This document shows positions 1 through 8,464 of a DNA stretch of 64,000 bases, one piece after another. The stretch is taken from contig NZ_CP007034.1 of assembly GCF_000512915.1 (NCBI RefSeq), positions 2,108,001 through 2,172,000 of the forward strand, read 5' to 3'. The stretch is from Barnesiella viscericola DSM 18177 (GTDB lineage: Bacteria > Bacteroidota > Bacteroidia > Bacteroidales > Barnesiellaceae). Numbering within the stretch: the stretch's first letter is position 1; each line of letters starts with the position of its first letter. A program made the position numbers and the translations under genes. The notes beneath the pieces were generated by a model. That model searched no databases and was not told where the DNA came from. It saw only the letters and a program-made list of their open reading frames with translations.

Positions 1-1221
1 GAAATCGAGGCCCCCTTTGAACTGAAAGAGCGCTCGCATGCCGAGGTGGTGGCCGATGTACGCAAGAAGCTCTCGGTTCTCCCTGGCGTCAACATCGAGA
101 TAGGTCAACCCATCTCGCACCGCATCGACGCCATGCTCTCGGGTACGCAGGCCCGCATCGCCATTAAGCTCTTTGGCGACGACCTCAACCGCATGTTCAT
201 GCTGGGTAACCAGATCAAGAAGAATATCTCGACCATCGACGGTGTGGTCGACCTCAATGTCGAGCAGCAGATCGAGCGGCCGCAGCTGAAAATCACGCCG
301 CGTCGCGAGATGCTGGCTCGCTACGGGGTGACGATGGCCGAGTTCTCGCAGTTTATCGACGTGGCTCTGGCCGGCGAGGTGGTTTCGCAGGTCTACGAGG
401 GTAGCCGCACCTTCGATCTGACGGTCAAGGTAAAGGACGACGAACGGGCTTCGGCGGCCCGCATCGGCGACCTGATGATCGACACGCAGGAGGGCAAGGT
501 GCCGTTGAGCACGCTGGCCGAAATCAAGTCGGCCACCGGCCCCAACACCATCAACCGCGAGAATGTCAAGCGCAAGATTGTCATCTCGGCCAACGTGAGC
601 GACCGCGACCTGCGCAGCGTGGTCGACGACATTCGGGAACGCATCGACGAGACCGTCATGCTGCCCGAAGGCTACTTCATCGAGTATGGCGGACAGTTCG
701 AGAGCGAAGTCGCAGCCTCGCGCACCCTCTCGGTCGTGTCGCTCTTCTCGCTGCTGGTGGTCTTCCTGTTGCTGTACAACCAGTTCCGCAGCGCCTCGCA
801 GTCGGCCGTTATCCTGTTGAACCTCCCCTTGGCGCTGATAGGCGGAGTCTTTATCCTCCGCTTCACCACGGGCGAGATCAGTATCCCCGCCATCATCGGC
901 TTCATCTCGCTCTTCGGTATCGCCACCCGCAACGGAATGCTGCTCGTGTCGCACTACAACACCATGCTGGCCGAGGGGCACTCGCTGCACGAGACCATAT
1001 TGCATGGCTCGCTCGACCGGTTGAACCCCATCTTGATGACGGCACTCACCTCGGCGCTGGCGCTTATCCCGCTGGCTTTGGGCGGCGACCTGCCGGGCAA
1101 CGAGATACAGAGCCCCATGGCCAAGGTGATTCTGGGCGGGTTGATTACCTCGACCTTCCTCAACGCCTTTGTGGTGCCGGTCGTTTACTGGATTATGAAC
1201 CGTAAAAAAGAAAACCGATGA
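1..1221 (+). CDS. CusA/CzcA-type heavy-metal efflux RND permease, C-terminal part
   Basis: This is the last ~406 residues of an inner-membrane RND pump; the frame is open from base 1, so the gene starts upstream. The visible part holds the second periplasmic porter/docking segment (about residues 1-235 of the fragment) and the last transmembrane bundle, beginning near SLFSLLVVFLLLYNQF and followed by segments around LPLALIGGVFIL, IPAIIGFISLFGIATRNGML and the final TFLNAFVVPVVYWI. The IATRNGML and HGSLDRLNPILMTALTSAL stretches are typical of the heavy-metal (HME) subfamily that exports Cu+/Ag+ or Zn/Co/Cd using proton flow. The stop codon overlaps the start of the downstream TolC-like gene (ATGA), so the two are translationally coupled. 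The substrate ion cannot be decided from this part. A CusB-type adaptor is not seen here and presumably lies upstream. Confidence 0.93.
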   Translation, partial: EIEAPFELKERSHAEVVADVRKKLSVLPGVNIEIGQPISHRIDAMLSGTQARIAIKLFGDDLNRMFMLGNQIKKNISTIDGVVDLNVEQQIERPQLKITPRREMLARYGVTMAEFSQFIDVALAGEVVSQVYEGSRTFDLTVKVKDDERASAARIGDLMIDTQEGKVPLSTLAEIKSATGPNTINRENVKRKIVISANVSDRDLRSVVDDIRERIDETVMLPEGYFIEYGGQFESEVAASRTLSVVSLFSLLVVFLLLYNQFRSASQSAVILLNLPLALIGGVFILRFTTGEISIPAIIGFISLFGIATRNGMLLVSHYNTMLAEGHSLHETILHGSLDRLNPILMTALTSALALIPLALGGDLPGNEIQSPMAKVILGGLITSTFLNAFVVPVVYWIMNRKKENR

Positions 1222-2396
1222 GAAAGATGATTCTTCTGCTCTGCGCACTCACGCTGTCGGGTGCTGGAGCTCAAAACAATATGGCCGACATCCTTTCATG
1301 CATCGAGGCCAACAACCCCCAGCTGAAAGCCGGGGCCCAGATGGTACTGAGCCAGAAGGCCGAGGTGTCGTCGCAAAATTCGCTAGCCGACCCCACCTTC
1401 GAGTTGGAACACCTGTGGGGTGCCCAGAATGCCGGAGACCGCAAGTACGACATTACCGTGTTGCAGTCCTTCGATTTCCCGTCGCTCTATGTGCAGCGCA
1501 ACCGGGTGGGTAACCTCAAACGCTCGCTCTACGACGGGCAGCAGACCTTGTTGCGGCAGCAGGTATTGTTGCAGGCCAAGGAGTTGTGCCTGCGCATCGT
1601 CTACCTGAACCGCTGCATCGAGTTGAGCGACAAGCGGCTGGCTGCGGCCGACGAACTGGCCCGGCTCTACCGGGGCAAACTCGAATCGGGCGATGCCGCC
1701 ATTCTCGACGTGAACAAAATCGAAATCGAACAGCTCAATGTCACCACCGCCAACACGCGGCTGCGCAACGAACTCGCCACCTGTCTGGCTCAGTTGCGGG
1801 CCTTGAACGGCGGCGAGGCGCTTGACGTGGAGCTCTCGGCTCTGATCTATCCCGAGGCAGTGTTGCCCGCCTCGTTCGACGAGTTGAAAACCCAGGCCTT
1901 GCAGGCCGACCCCGAGTTGCAGTTGCTGCGGCAGGAGAGCCTTATCGCCGACAAGTCGGTGGCTCTCAACCGTTCGGGCTGGTTGCCCAAGTTTGAATTG
2001 GGCTACCGCCATGCCTACGAGTTGGGCGAGCGGTTCAACGGCTTTGCGGTAGGAGTCTCCATACCCCTGTTTGCCAACCGCAAGAAGGTCAAGATGGCCA
2101 AGGCTCAGGCGCTGGCCGGGACCTTTGCCGTGAACAATCGCGAACAGCAGGCACTGGCCGAGTTGCAGAGCGCCTATGACGAGGCGGTGACCTTGAAACA
2201 GAATCACGCCCGCTACGACCTGTTGACCCGGCAGAACAATCTGGGATTGTTGCAGAAGGCCTTGGCCACCGGGAAAATCTCGATGGTCGAGTATCTTGTC
2301 GATGCCACGCAACTCTACGAAGCCTTCGACAACCGGCTCTCGCTCGAGTATGAATACCAGCTGCGACTGGCCCGCCTCTATAAATTTGAATTGTAA
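1218..2396 (+). CDS. TolC family outer-membrane efflux channel (CusC/CzcC-like)
   Basis: A 392-residue protein with a short signal peptide (residues 1-18, ending ...LTLSGAGA) and two repeats of long amphipathic helices typical of TolC-family channels. Examples are the LCLRIVYLNRCIELSDKRLAAADELARLYRGKLESGD stretch in the first half and the equivalent ending in LATGKISMVEYL near the C terminus. The LESGDAAILDVNKIE and ATGKISMVEYL motifs are the recurring family signature. It overlaps the RND permease gene by four bases and very probably forms the outer-membrane exit duct of that pump. It is followed by a strong terminator, so it is the last gene of the efflux operon. Confidence 0.9.
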   Translation: MRKMILLLCALTLSGAGAQNNMADILSCIEANNPQLKAGAQMVLSQKAEVSSQNSLADPTFELEHLWGAQNAGDRKYDITVLQSFDFPSLYVQRNRVGNLKRSLYDGQQTLLRQQVLLQAKELCLRIVYLNRCIELSDKRLAAADELARLYRGKLESGDAAILDVNKIEIEQLNVTTANTRLRNELATCLAQLRALNGGEALDVELSALIYPEAVLPASFDELKTQALQADPELQLLRQESLIADKSVALNRSGWLPKFELGYRHAYELGERFNGFAVGVSIPLFANRKKVKMAKAQALAGTFAVNNREQQALAELQSAYDEAVTLKQNHARYDLLTRQNNLGLLQKALATGKISMVEYLVDATQLYEAFDNRLSLEYEYQLRLARLYKFEL

Positions 2397-2437
2397 TAGC
2401 GGCAGGCTGTGTGCCGTTAAGACAGTTTGTTATATCT

Positions 2438-2468
2438 CCCCCATGCCCTTGTGGCATGGGGGATTTTT
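2438..2468 (+). terminator. Rho-independent terminator of the efflux operon
   Basis: A perfect 10-bp stem (CCCCCATGCC / GGCATGGGGG) with a 5-nt loop is followed by ATTTTT, 42 bases after the TolC-like stop codon. Confidence 0.9.
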
Positions 2469-2703
2469 GTTTCGTAGTAGACGAGCGCCGACCTTCGCTT
2501 TTTCATCATTCTTGGAGGTAAAGTCGGGGAGGAACTTTTGAAAAAATGCCCGTATACGTGAATGCCGATAAGGCGTAACCTCTTTTTGTGATTATAATAT
2601 GCTGGTTAATAGATAAATATATTCTTATTGGTCGTGGGGCTTTCAAGAGATTGAGCGATGATTCCTGGCGTGTGAATGTTAAAAAACTTTATATATGAAA
2701 ATA

Positions 2704-2749
2704 TTTTCCATTGGAAAATTGTTTTTATGGAAAATAGGTCGCATCTTTG
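2704..2749 (+). promoter_or_regulatory. Promoter with overlapping palindromic operator for the redox genes
   Basis: The -7 element is CATCTTTG (2742-2749, 7 of 8 to TAnnTTTG) and a possible -33 ATTG lies at 2719-2722, 19 bases upstream. A perfect palindrome TTTTCCA-T-TGGAAAA occupies 2704-2718, directly against the -33 box. Further half-sites occur at about 2728-2734 (TGGAAAA) and 2773-2779 (TTTCCAT), flanking the start region. This arrangement suggests a dimeric repressor or activator; the nearby MarR protein is a candidate (inference). The rest of the 2469-2818 gap shows no gene. Confidence 0.5.
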
Positions 2750-2818
2750 CCATGTAATTTCTAACGGAATATATTTCCATAGAATAATAAATAAGCATAA
2801 AACTTAAATAGAGACAAG

Positions 2819-3022
2819 ATGAAAAAGTGGTTGAAACGATATGGGCTCTCGGTGTTGGGTGCAGTCTTGGGAGCCGTAGGCGGATACCTGTATTGGCGTT
2901 ATGTAGGCTGTGCCAGCGGCACCTGTCCCATAACCGCATCGCCCTGGACCAGTACGGTGTGGGGTGCCGCGATAGGCGGATTGTTTATGAGTTCATTTAA
3001 AAAAGAGAAAAGCTATGAATAA
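2819..3022 (+). CDS. DUF6132 family small membrane protein
   Basis: A 67-residue protein with two hydrophobic glycine-rich segments (LSVLGAVLGAVGGYLYW, residues 10-26, and TVWGAAIGGLFMSSF, about 46-60). Between them lies a short cysteine-bearing turn, CASGTCPIT, a C-x4-C arrangement. This layout matches the DUF6132 family of Bacteroidota, whose function is unknown. The cysteine pair facing the membrane surface suggests thiol/redox work or metal binding (inference). The gene overlaps the next one, a thioredoxin lipoprotein, by eight bases, which implies coupled translation and a shared task. Confidence 0.8.
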   Translation: MKKWLKRYGLSVLGAVLGAVGGYLYWRYVGCASGTCPITASPWTSTVWGAAIGGLFMSSFKKEKSYE

Positions 3023-3491
3023 ACGACTGATGATTTGGGCGGTGAGCCTGGTTTCGCTCCTGTTTGCCGCCTGTGAGACAAAAGCGAAAACAAACGATAA
3101 TCAAAGTAAAAACGACAATAAGATGAAAACAATTGAATTGACCAAAGCCGACTTCCTGACCAAAGTGATGGATTACGAAGCCAATCCCCAAGAGTGGAAA
3201 TACCTGGGCGACAAGCCTGCCATTATCGATTTCTATGCCTCGTGGTGCGGTCCCTGCAAGATGGTGGCCCCCATACTCGAAGAGTTGGCCGAGGAGTATG
3301 ACGGACAAATCTATATCTACAAGGTAAACACCGAGAAGGAGCAGGAGTTGGCCGCCATGTTCGGGATACGCAGCATTCCCTCGATACTCTTTATCCCCAT
3401 GGGCGAGCAGCCGCAGATGGCCATGGGAGCCATGCCCAAGAGCTCGTTCAAGGAGGCTATCGACAAGGTGCTGTTGAAAAAAGAGAAATAA
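3015..3491 (+). CDS. Thioredoxin-fold lipoprotein
   Basis: A 158-residue envelope protein. Residues 1-20 form a lipoprotein signal (LVSLLFAAC, lipidated Cys20), then a lysine/asparagine-rich linker leads to a classical thioredoxin domain from about residue 40. The active site is WCGPCKM, with a following KVNTEKEQELAAMFGIRSIPSILFI that contains the conserved cis-proline (SIPSI). It should act as a thiol-disulfide oxidoreductase on the outer face of a membrane. The upstream DUF6132 gene with a CxxxxC motif overlaps it, so the two may form an electron-transfer pair (inference). A terminator hairpin follows at 3541-3580. Confidence 0.92.
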   Translation: MNKRLMIWAVSLVSLLFAACETKAKTNDNQSKNDNKMKTIELTKADFLTKVMDYEANPQEWKYLGDKPAIIDFYASWCGPCKMVAPILEELAEEYDGQIYIYKVNTEKEQELAAMFGIRSIPSILFIPMGEQPQMAMGAMPKSSFKEAIDKVLLKKEK

Positions 3492-3540
3492 GTAGCGCCA
3501 CTCCTTTGAGCGGGGGCTGCAAAGGAGTGGACCATTTGCG

Positions 3541-3580
3541 TCTCCCACGATCGCTCCCGATCGAGGTCGTGGGAGATTTT
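3541..3580 (+). terminator. Terminator after the thioredoxin gene
   Basis: A 10-bp stem TCTCCCACGA / TCGTGGGAGA closes a 16-nt loop and is followed by TTTTCC. Confidence 0.75.
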
Positions 3581-3659
3581 CCTCCGCAATCCGTGTTAAG
3601 CCCGACCGGAACCGGGGAGCGACATGCCCCCGATTCGATAAAAAGATTCCCCGGTACAG

Positions 3660-3689
3660 TTGGGCTTTACCGAAAATAGTGTAGATTTG
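3660..3689 (+). promoter_or_regulatory. Bacteroidota promoter of the ferredoxin/MarR pair
   Basis: TTG at 3660-3662 and TAGATTTG at 3682-3689 are spaced by 19 nt, an exact match to the phylum consensus. The expected start of transcription is near 3696, leaving a leader of about 75 nt. Confidence 0.75.
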
Positions 3690-3771
3690 TAAGATAAACC
3701 CAAGCTGTATCCGCACCCTATCGACAGGGGGTGCGGATACGCGATGAAAAAGAGAGAGAAAGGATAATAAG

Positions 3772-3957
3772 ATGCCCCTTGTAGTCGATAAGAACCGTTG
3801 TCCGCAGAACCACCGTTGCCCCCTCATTGCCCTCTGTCCCCGGCAGGCCATCAGCCAGGTCGGGTTTGGCTTGCCTCAAATCGATGCCGAGAAGTGCATA
3901 GGCTGTGGCAAATGTGTGCGTTCCTGTTTCAAGCAAGCGGTATGTGAAGTGGAGTAA
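3772..3957 (+). CDS. 4Fe-4S ferredoxin-like protein
   Basis: A 61-residue protein with two cysteine clusters. The second, CIGCGKCVRSC, is the standard CxxCxxCxxxC 4Fe-4S ligand set. The first, CPQNHRCPLIALCP, is an irregular set (C-x5-C-x5-C followed by Pro) resembling the variant cluster of small Bacteroidota ferredoxins. It is expected to carry electrons in the cytosol; partners are not encoded next to it. A MarR regulator starts five bases downstream, suggesting joint expression. The start is the first ATG after a purine-rich AAAGGATAATAAG. Confidence 0.87.
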   Translation: MPLVVDKNRCPQNHRCPLIALCPRQAISQVGFGLPQIDAEKCIGCGKCVRSCFKQAVCEVE

Positions 3958-3962
3958 GCCCT

Positions 3963-4310
3963 ATGGAATCATTCTGTAAAATACGCGATGTGTACCGGGC
4001 CATCACCGAGTTTGAAGCCCAGTTTGAGAAACGTTACGGCCTCGGGCTCAACGAGGGTTCGCTGTTGTGTGCCCTGCACGAGGTGGGGCGCCTCTCGTCG
4101 GGCGACATAGCCAAACAGTTGAATCTCTCCCAGTCCAATGCCTCGAAGGTCATTCGGGCTGCCGAGAACAAAGGGCTGATACAACGCAGCCTGGGCGATG
4201 ACGACAAGCGGCAGATGTACTTCTCGCTCACCCCCGAGGGAGAGCGTTGCCTCACGCAACTGCACTGTTGCGATATCGAGGTACCTGCCGTGTTGAAACA
4301 GCTGTTATGA
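3963..4310 (+). CDS. MarR family winged-helix transcriptional regulator
   Basis: A 115-residue protein. The helix-turn-helix is at about residues 45-65 (SSGDIAKQLNLSQSNASKVI), followed by the wing with the family signature DDDKRQMYFSLTPEGERCL. It is shorter than typical MarR proteins (140-150 residues), with a reduced C-terminal dimerisation helix. A pair of cysteines sits near the C terminus (LHCCDIE), which might sense oxidation or metal (inference). It is co-transcribed with the ferredoxin-like gene and lies 1 kb from the palindrome in front of DUF6132/thioredoxin, a plausible target. The terminator at 4350-4386 closes the unit. Confidence 0.88.
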   Translation: MESFCKIRDVYRAITEFEAQFEKRYGLGLNEGSLLCALHEVGRLSSGDIAKQLNLSQSNASKVIRAAENKGLIQRSLGDDDKRQMYFSLTPEGERCLTQLHCCDIEVPAVLKQLL

Positions 4311-4349
4311 TGTTTTGATAACCGGGCAAAAACCGGTTGGAAAAGTATT

Positions 4350-4386
4350 ATCCCAAATCCGATGATAATCGGGTTTGGGATTTTTT
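4350..4386 (+). terminator. Terminator after the MarR gene
   Basis: A 14-bp stem (ATCCCAAATCCGAT / ATCGGGTTTGGGAT, one G-U pair) with a 4-nt loop is followed by a run of T. Confidence 0.9.
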
Positions 4387-4517
4387 CATGACGAGGTGTA
4401 GACGGGCCGGCACCGAGGGGGGCGATGTGACCGGTCGAGGAATACGTTTGTTTCTCAATCCAAAAGAATGTTATCGCCATTTAAAATGCCTGTAACAGAA
4501 ATGTTATAGAACCCCGA

Positions 4518-4525
4518 TACCTTTG
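4518..4525 (+). promoter_or_regulatory. Promoter -7 element of the TonB receptor gene
   Basis: TACCTTTG matches TAnnTTTG and lies 29 bases before the start codon; no clear -33 TTTG is seen. Confidence 0.55.
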
Positions 4526-4554
4526 ACCCGTCAATTAATTATATCTCAGACTCT

Positions 4555-7368
4555 ATGAAAAAAACATTATTGCTTATTTTCATTTTAAGCCAAGTGGTTG
4601 CAGCACAGGCAGCCGGATTGATTTCGGGAACGGTAAAAGAGGGGACCGAACAGCGCACGCTGCCGGGTGCCGTATTGCGGCTGGACAAGTTTAACCGCTA
4701 TACGGTTTCGGACAAGAACGGTTACTTTGAGTTTTTGAATGTGCCCGACGGAGACTATCGGGTCGAAGTGACCTATTTGGGATACGTGACGGCCTATCAA
4801 GAGGTGACGGTCAAGGAGGGTGTCAATTCGGTCATGGACTTTTTCCTGCAAGAGGATTCCAAGGTGCTCAACGAGGTAGTGGTCATGGGCGACCAGGCTC
4901 GCGGTCAGGCCAAGGCATTCAACCAGCAGAAGACCAATCGCAATGTGACCAATGTGATTTCGGCCGACCAGGTGGGACGTTTCCCCGACTCCAACATCGG
5001 CGATGCCTTGAAACGGGTCCCGGGTATCACCATGCAGAACGACCAGGGCGAGGCGCGCAACATCATTGTGCGGGGACTGGCCTCGGAGTTGAATTCGGTG
5101 ACCTTGAACGGCAACCGCATTCCCTCGGCCGAGGGCGATAACCGCAAGGTGCAGATGGACCTGATTCCCTCCGACATGATTCAGACCATTCGGGTGAACA
5201 AGACCTTGACGCCCGATATGGACGGCGACGCCATCGGCGGTTCGGTCGACCTGGTGACGCGTGCCGCATCGGGTGGTCAGCGCATCTCGCTCACGGCACT
5301 GGGCGGGTTCAACCCCATACGCAACGGGGCCACGGGTTCGGGTTCGTTTGTCTACTCCAACCGTTTCGCCGGCGACCGGGTGGGGGTCGTGCTCAGTGCT
5401 TCGTACATGAACAAGACCTACGGCTCGGACAACATCGAGGGGGTATGGGGCAAAGACGATGCCGACAACATCTTCCTCGAAGAGATGGACATTCGCAAAT
5501 ACGACGTGCAGCGTATCCGTCGCAGCATATCGCTCAATACCGACTGGAAAATCGATGCCAACAATACGATTGCAGCCGACCTCATGTACAACTGGCGCGA
5601 CGACCGGGAGAACCGCTTCCGCACCCAGTTCAAGGATGTCGAACCGGTTTACGACGAAACGACCGGGGCGATTGCCGGGTACACGGGTACCATATCGCGC
5701 GAGACCAAGGGTGGTATAGACAACTGCCGTAACAAGAATGCCCGCCTCGAAGACCAGCGGGTACAGTCCTATGCCCTCACGGGTACGCACCTGCTGTCGC
5801 CCAAGTTCGACCTGGACTGGAACCTCAGCTATGCCAAGGCACAGGAAGACCGGCCTCACGAGCGCTATATCGAGTATGTGCAGGAAGGAATTTCGATGAC
5901 CCAGGACCTCGCCGATCCGCGCAAGCCTTTCATCTCGGCACCGGGGCAGAGCGAGAGCGCTTTTCTCTTCGACAAGCTCACCGAGCAGCACGACTATACC
6001 GACGAGGACGAGTATTCGGCCAAAATCAATGCCCGGGTACCGCTCTCGGCCATCGCTTCGCAGAAGGGCCGTCTGCACTTTGGGTTGAAGGCTCGCATCA
6101 AGAGCAAGGAGCGCAACAACAATTTCTATGAATACACTCCCGTCGACGGGCTGCCCTCGCTGGCCGAGATGGACAAGGCCACTTACACCCAACCGCTCAC
6201 CCAGGGCGACCGCTATATACCGGGTTCGTTCGTGTCGAAACAGTGGCTGGGCAATGTCGACCTCAACAACCCGGCGCTCTTTGAGAAAGAGGCCGACCCT
6301 TCGGAATATCTGGTCAACAACTACCAGGCCAAGGAGCAGATTTATGCCGGTTACCTGCGTTGGGACCAGGATATTACTCCCGACCTCACCTTTATCGTGG
6401 GGGCCCGTATCGAACACACCCGGGTCGACTACGAGGGTAACTATGTGCTCGACGAGGATTATGACAATGCCGACCTGCGTCAGGTCAGGAACAGCTATAC
6501 TAACGTATTGCCCAATGTGACTGTTTGCTACACTCCGTTGAAAAATATGGTGCTCAGAGGGGTATTCTCGACAGCGTTGGCCCGTCCCAATTACTACGCG
6601 CTGATCCCCTTTGCCGATGTGAAATCGGAGGACCGCGAAATCTCGGCCGGAAATTCCGACTTGAAAGCCACCTACTCCTACAACGCCGACCTCATTGGCG
6701 AATATTACTTCCAGTCGGTGGGTATCGTTTCGGCCGGGCTTTTCTACAAGAATCTCGACAACTTCATCTATAACTACCTCGATGCCAACTACACGACCGA
6801 CAAGTTTGCCGCCGATTTCCCCGGCCTGCCCAATCCCATTCCCGCCGGTGAGCAGTGGCAGTTCCTGCGTCCGTTGAACGGTGACGAGGTGCATCTGTTC
6901 GGTGTCGAGCTCGCCTTCCAGCGCAAACTCGATTTCCTGCCCACGAGCTTCCTGCGCAATTTCAGCGTGATGCTCAACTATACCTATACCCACTCGATTA
7001 CCCAGGGTATCTACAACGAGGACGGCGAGGAGCGCACCGATGTCAGCTTCCCCGGCACCGCACCGCACATGTTCAACGCCTCGCTGGCCTGGGAGAACAA
7101 TCGTTTCTCGGCGCGTGTTTCTTTAAACTACACGGGCGGATATCTCGACGAGGTGGCCAGCGATGCCTTTGAAGACCGCTACTACGACAGCCAGCTCTTC
7201 CTCGACGCCAACGCTTCGTATCGCATTGCCGACGGATTGCGCATCTTTGCCGAGGCCAACAACCTCACCAACCAGCCGTTGCGCTACTATCAGGGCTCCA
7301 AGCAATACATGGCGCAGCTCGAATATTACAAGTCGACCTTCGACCTGGGTATCAAATGGGAGTTCTAA
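4555..7368 (+). CDS. TonB-dependent outer-membrane receptor with carboxypeptidase-regulatory-like domain
   Basis: A 937-residue receptor that should import a ligand across the outer membrane using TonB/ExbBD energy. Residues 1-20 are a signal peptide. Residues ~22-105 form a CarboxypepD_reg-like fold (ISGTVKEGTEQRTLPGAVL...). The plug domain follows (~120-240) with FPDSNIGDALKRVPGI and RGLASELNSVTLNG, then MDGDAIGGSVDLVT. The remainder is a 22-stranded barrel ending in the usual aromatic residue (KWEF). The plug pattern resembles the TonB-Xanth-Caul subgroup rather than SusC, and no SusD gene is present. The next gene, 38 bases downstream, is a secreted metallophosphoesterase, so the ligand may be a phosphorylated compound (inference). 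Confidence 0.93.
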   Translation: MKKTLLLIFILSQVVAAQAAGLISGTVKEGTEQRTLPGAVLRLDKFNRYTVSDKNGYFEFLNVPDGDYRVEVTYLGYVTAYQEVTVKEGVNSVMDFFLQEDSKVLNEVVVMGDQARGQAKAFNQQKTNRNVTNVISADQVGRFPDSNIGDALKRVPGITMQNDQGEARNIIVRGLASELNSVTLNGNRIPSAEGDNRKVQMDLIPSDMIQTIRVNKTLTPDMDGDAIGGSVDLVTRAASGGQRISLTALGGFNPIRNGATGSGSFVYSNRFAGDRVGVVLSASYMNKTYGSDNIEGVWGKDDADNIFLEEMDIRKYDVQRIRRSISLNTDWKIDANNTIAADLMYNWRDDRENRFRTQFKDVEPVYDETTGAIAGYTGTISRETKGGIDNCRNKNARLEDQRVQSYALTGTHLLSPKFDLDWNLSYAKAQEDRPHERYIEYVQEGISMTQDLADPRKPFISAPGQSESAFLFDKLTEQHDYTDEDEYSAKINARVPLSAIASQKGRLHFGLKARIKSKERNNNFYEYTPVDGLPSLAEMDKATYTQPLTQGDRYIPGSFVSKQWLGNVDLNNPALFEKEADPSEYLVNNYQAKEQIYAGYLRWDQDITPDLTFIVGARIEHTRVDYEGNYVLDEDYDNADLRQVRNSYTNVLPNVTVCYTPLKNMVLRGVFSTALARPNYYALIPFADVKSEDREISAGNSDLKATYSYNADLIGEYYFQSVGIVSAGLFYKNLDNFIYNYLDANYTTDKFAADFPGLPNPIPAGEQWQFLRPLNGDEVHLFGVELAFQRKLDFLPTSFLRNFSVMLNYTYTHSITQGIYNEDGEERTDVSFPGTAPHMFNASLAWENNRFSARVSLNYTGGYLDEVASDAFEDRYYDSQLFLDANASYRIADGLRIFAEANNLTNQPLRYYQGSKQYMAQLEYYKSTFDLGIKWEF

Positions 7369-7406
7369 TCAGACGAATGAATTTATAAACCTAAAAAGAT
7401 AGACAG

Positions 7407-8369
7407 ATGAAAACCGTTCAATTCTTTTCGGCTTTATTGTTGATGGGGGCCATCGTGAGTGTCTCCTCTTGCAAGCCGACGACCGACTCGACCAGCTCGC
7501 TTCCCGCCGAGGTCGAAGACAACTTTAACTTTATCGTGGCCAACGACCTGGGTCGCAACGGCTACTACGACCAGAAGATTATTGCCGAGCAGATGGGCGA
7601 AACGGCCGGTGAGATTGGCATCGAGTTTGTGGCCGCCGCCGGCGACATACACCACTTCGAGGGGGTAGCCAGTGTGAACGACCCGTTGTGGAATACCAAC
7701 TACGAGTATATCTATTCGCACCCCGAACTGATGCTCGACTGGTATCCCGTGTTGGGTAACCACGAATACCGGGGCAACACCCAGGCCGTGCTCGACTACT
7801 CGGGTGTGAGTCGTCGCTGGTGCATGCCCGCCCGGTATTACGACAAGAGCTTCGAGGTGGGCGACAGCTCGTCGCTCAAAGTCGTGTTCATCGACACGGC
7901 TCCGCTCATCGACAAGTACCACAAAGAGTCCGAAGAGTCGTACCGCGATGTAGCCGCACAAGATATGGAGGCTCAGTTGCACTGGATCGACTCGGTGTTG
8001 AATGCCTCGCACGAAACCTGGAAGATTGTGATAGGCCACCACCCCGTCTATGCCCAGACCCCGAAAGACGAAATCGAACGCGAGAACCTGCAACAACGGC
8101 TCGACCCGCTGTTGCGGAAATATGGTGTCGATATGTACATAGCCGGTCACATTCACAATTTCCAGCACATCAGGGTACCGGGAAGCGATGTTGACTACGT
8201 GGTCAACTCGTCGGCCTCGTTGAGCCGCAAGGTCAGCGAAATCGAGGGGACGCAGTATTGCAGCCCCGAGCCGGGATTTTCGGTGGTATCGGTATCCGAC
8301 AAGGATTTGAATCTCTATATGCTCGACAAGACCGGTCACGTGCTCCATACCGTCACGCGCACCAGATAA
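7407..8369 (+). CDS. Secreted metallophosphoesterase (purple acid phosphatase-like lipoprotein)
   Basis: A 320-residue calcineurin-like phosphoesterase. The N terminus is a lipoprotein signal with a putative lipobox ending at Cys22 (VSVSSC). The dinuclear metal motifs appear in order: VANDLGRNGYY, AAGDIHH, GNHEY, GHHPVY and GHIHNFQH, closest to the tartrate-resistant acid phosphatase (ACP5) style of the family. It probably hydrolyses phosphate monoesters at the cell surface or in the periplasm. It follows the TonB receptor by 38 bases with no terminator between them, so the two are likely one operon: phosphoester cleavage plus uptake. Confidence 0.88.
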   Translation: MKTVQFFSALLLMGAIVSVSSCKPTTDSTSSLPAEVEDNFNFIVANDLGRNGYYDQKIIAEQMGETAGEIGIEFVAAAGDIHHFEGVASVNDPLWNTNYEYIYSHPELMLDWYPVLGNHEYRGNTQAVLDYSGVSRRWCMPARYYDKSFEVGDSSSLKVVFIDTAPLIDKYHKESEESYRDVAAQDMEAQLHWIDSVLNASHETWKIVIGHHPVYAQTPKDEIERENLQQRLDPLLRKYGVDMYIAGHIHNFQHIRVPGSDVDYVVNSSASLSRKVSEIEGTQYCSPEPGFSVVSVSDKDLNLYMLDKTGHVLHTVTRTR

Positions 8370-8392
8370 ACGACTCCTTTTTCTCTTTCTTT

Positions 8393-8447
8393 CGAGGGCT
8401 TTTCCCGCAGGGTTTCGACCGGGCGAGGAATAAGGCCCTCGTTTTTT
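8393..8447 (+). terminator. Probable terminator between convergent genes
   Basis: CGAGGGC (8393-8399) pairs with GCCCTCG (8435-8441) and is followed by TTTTTTG. The loop is long (about 35 nt) but has internal GC-rich pairing potential. Confidence 0.5.
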
Positions 8448-8464
8448 GTTTGTGGGCTGGGCGG

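Noticed and set aside
4585-7068. An 827-codon open frame antisense to the TonB receptor gene.
   Set aside because: It has no signal peptide, domain or conserved motif, and is explained by GC-rich third codon positions of the receptor gene. Many similar antisense frames exist opposite other genes here.
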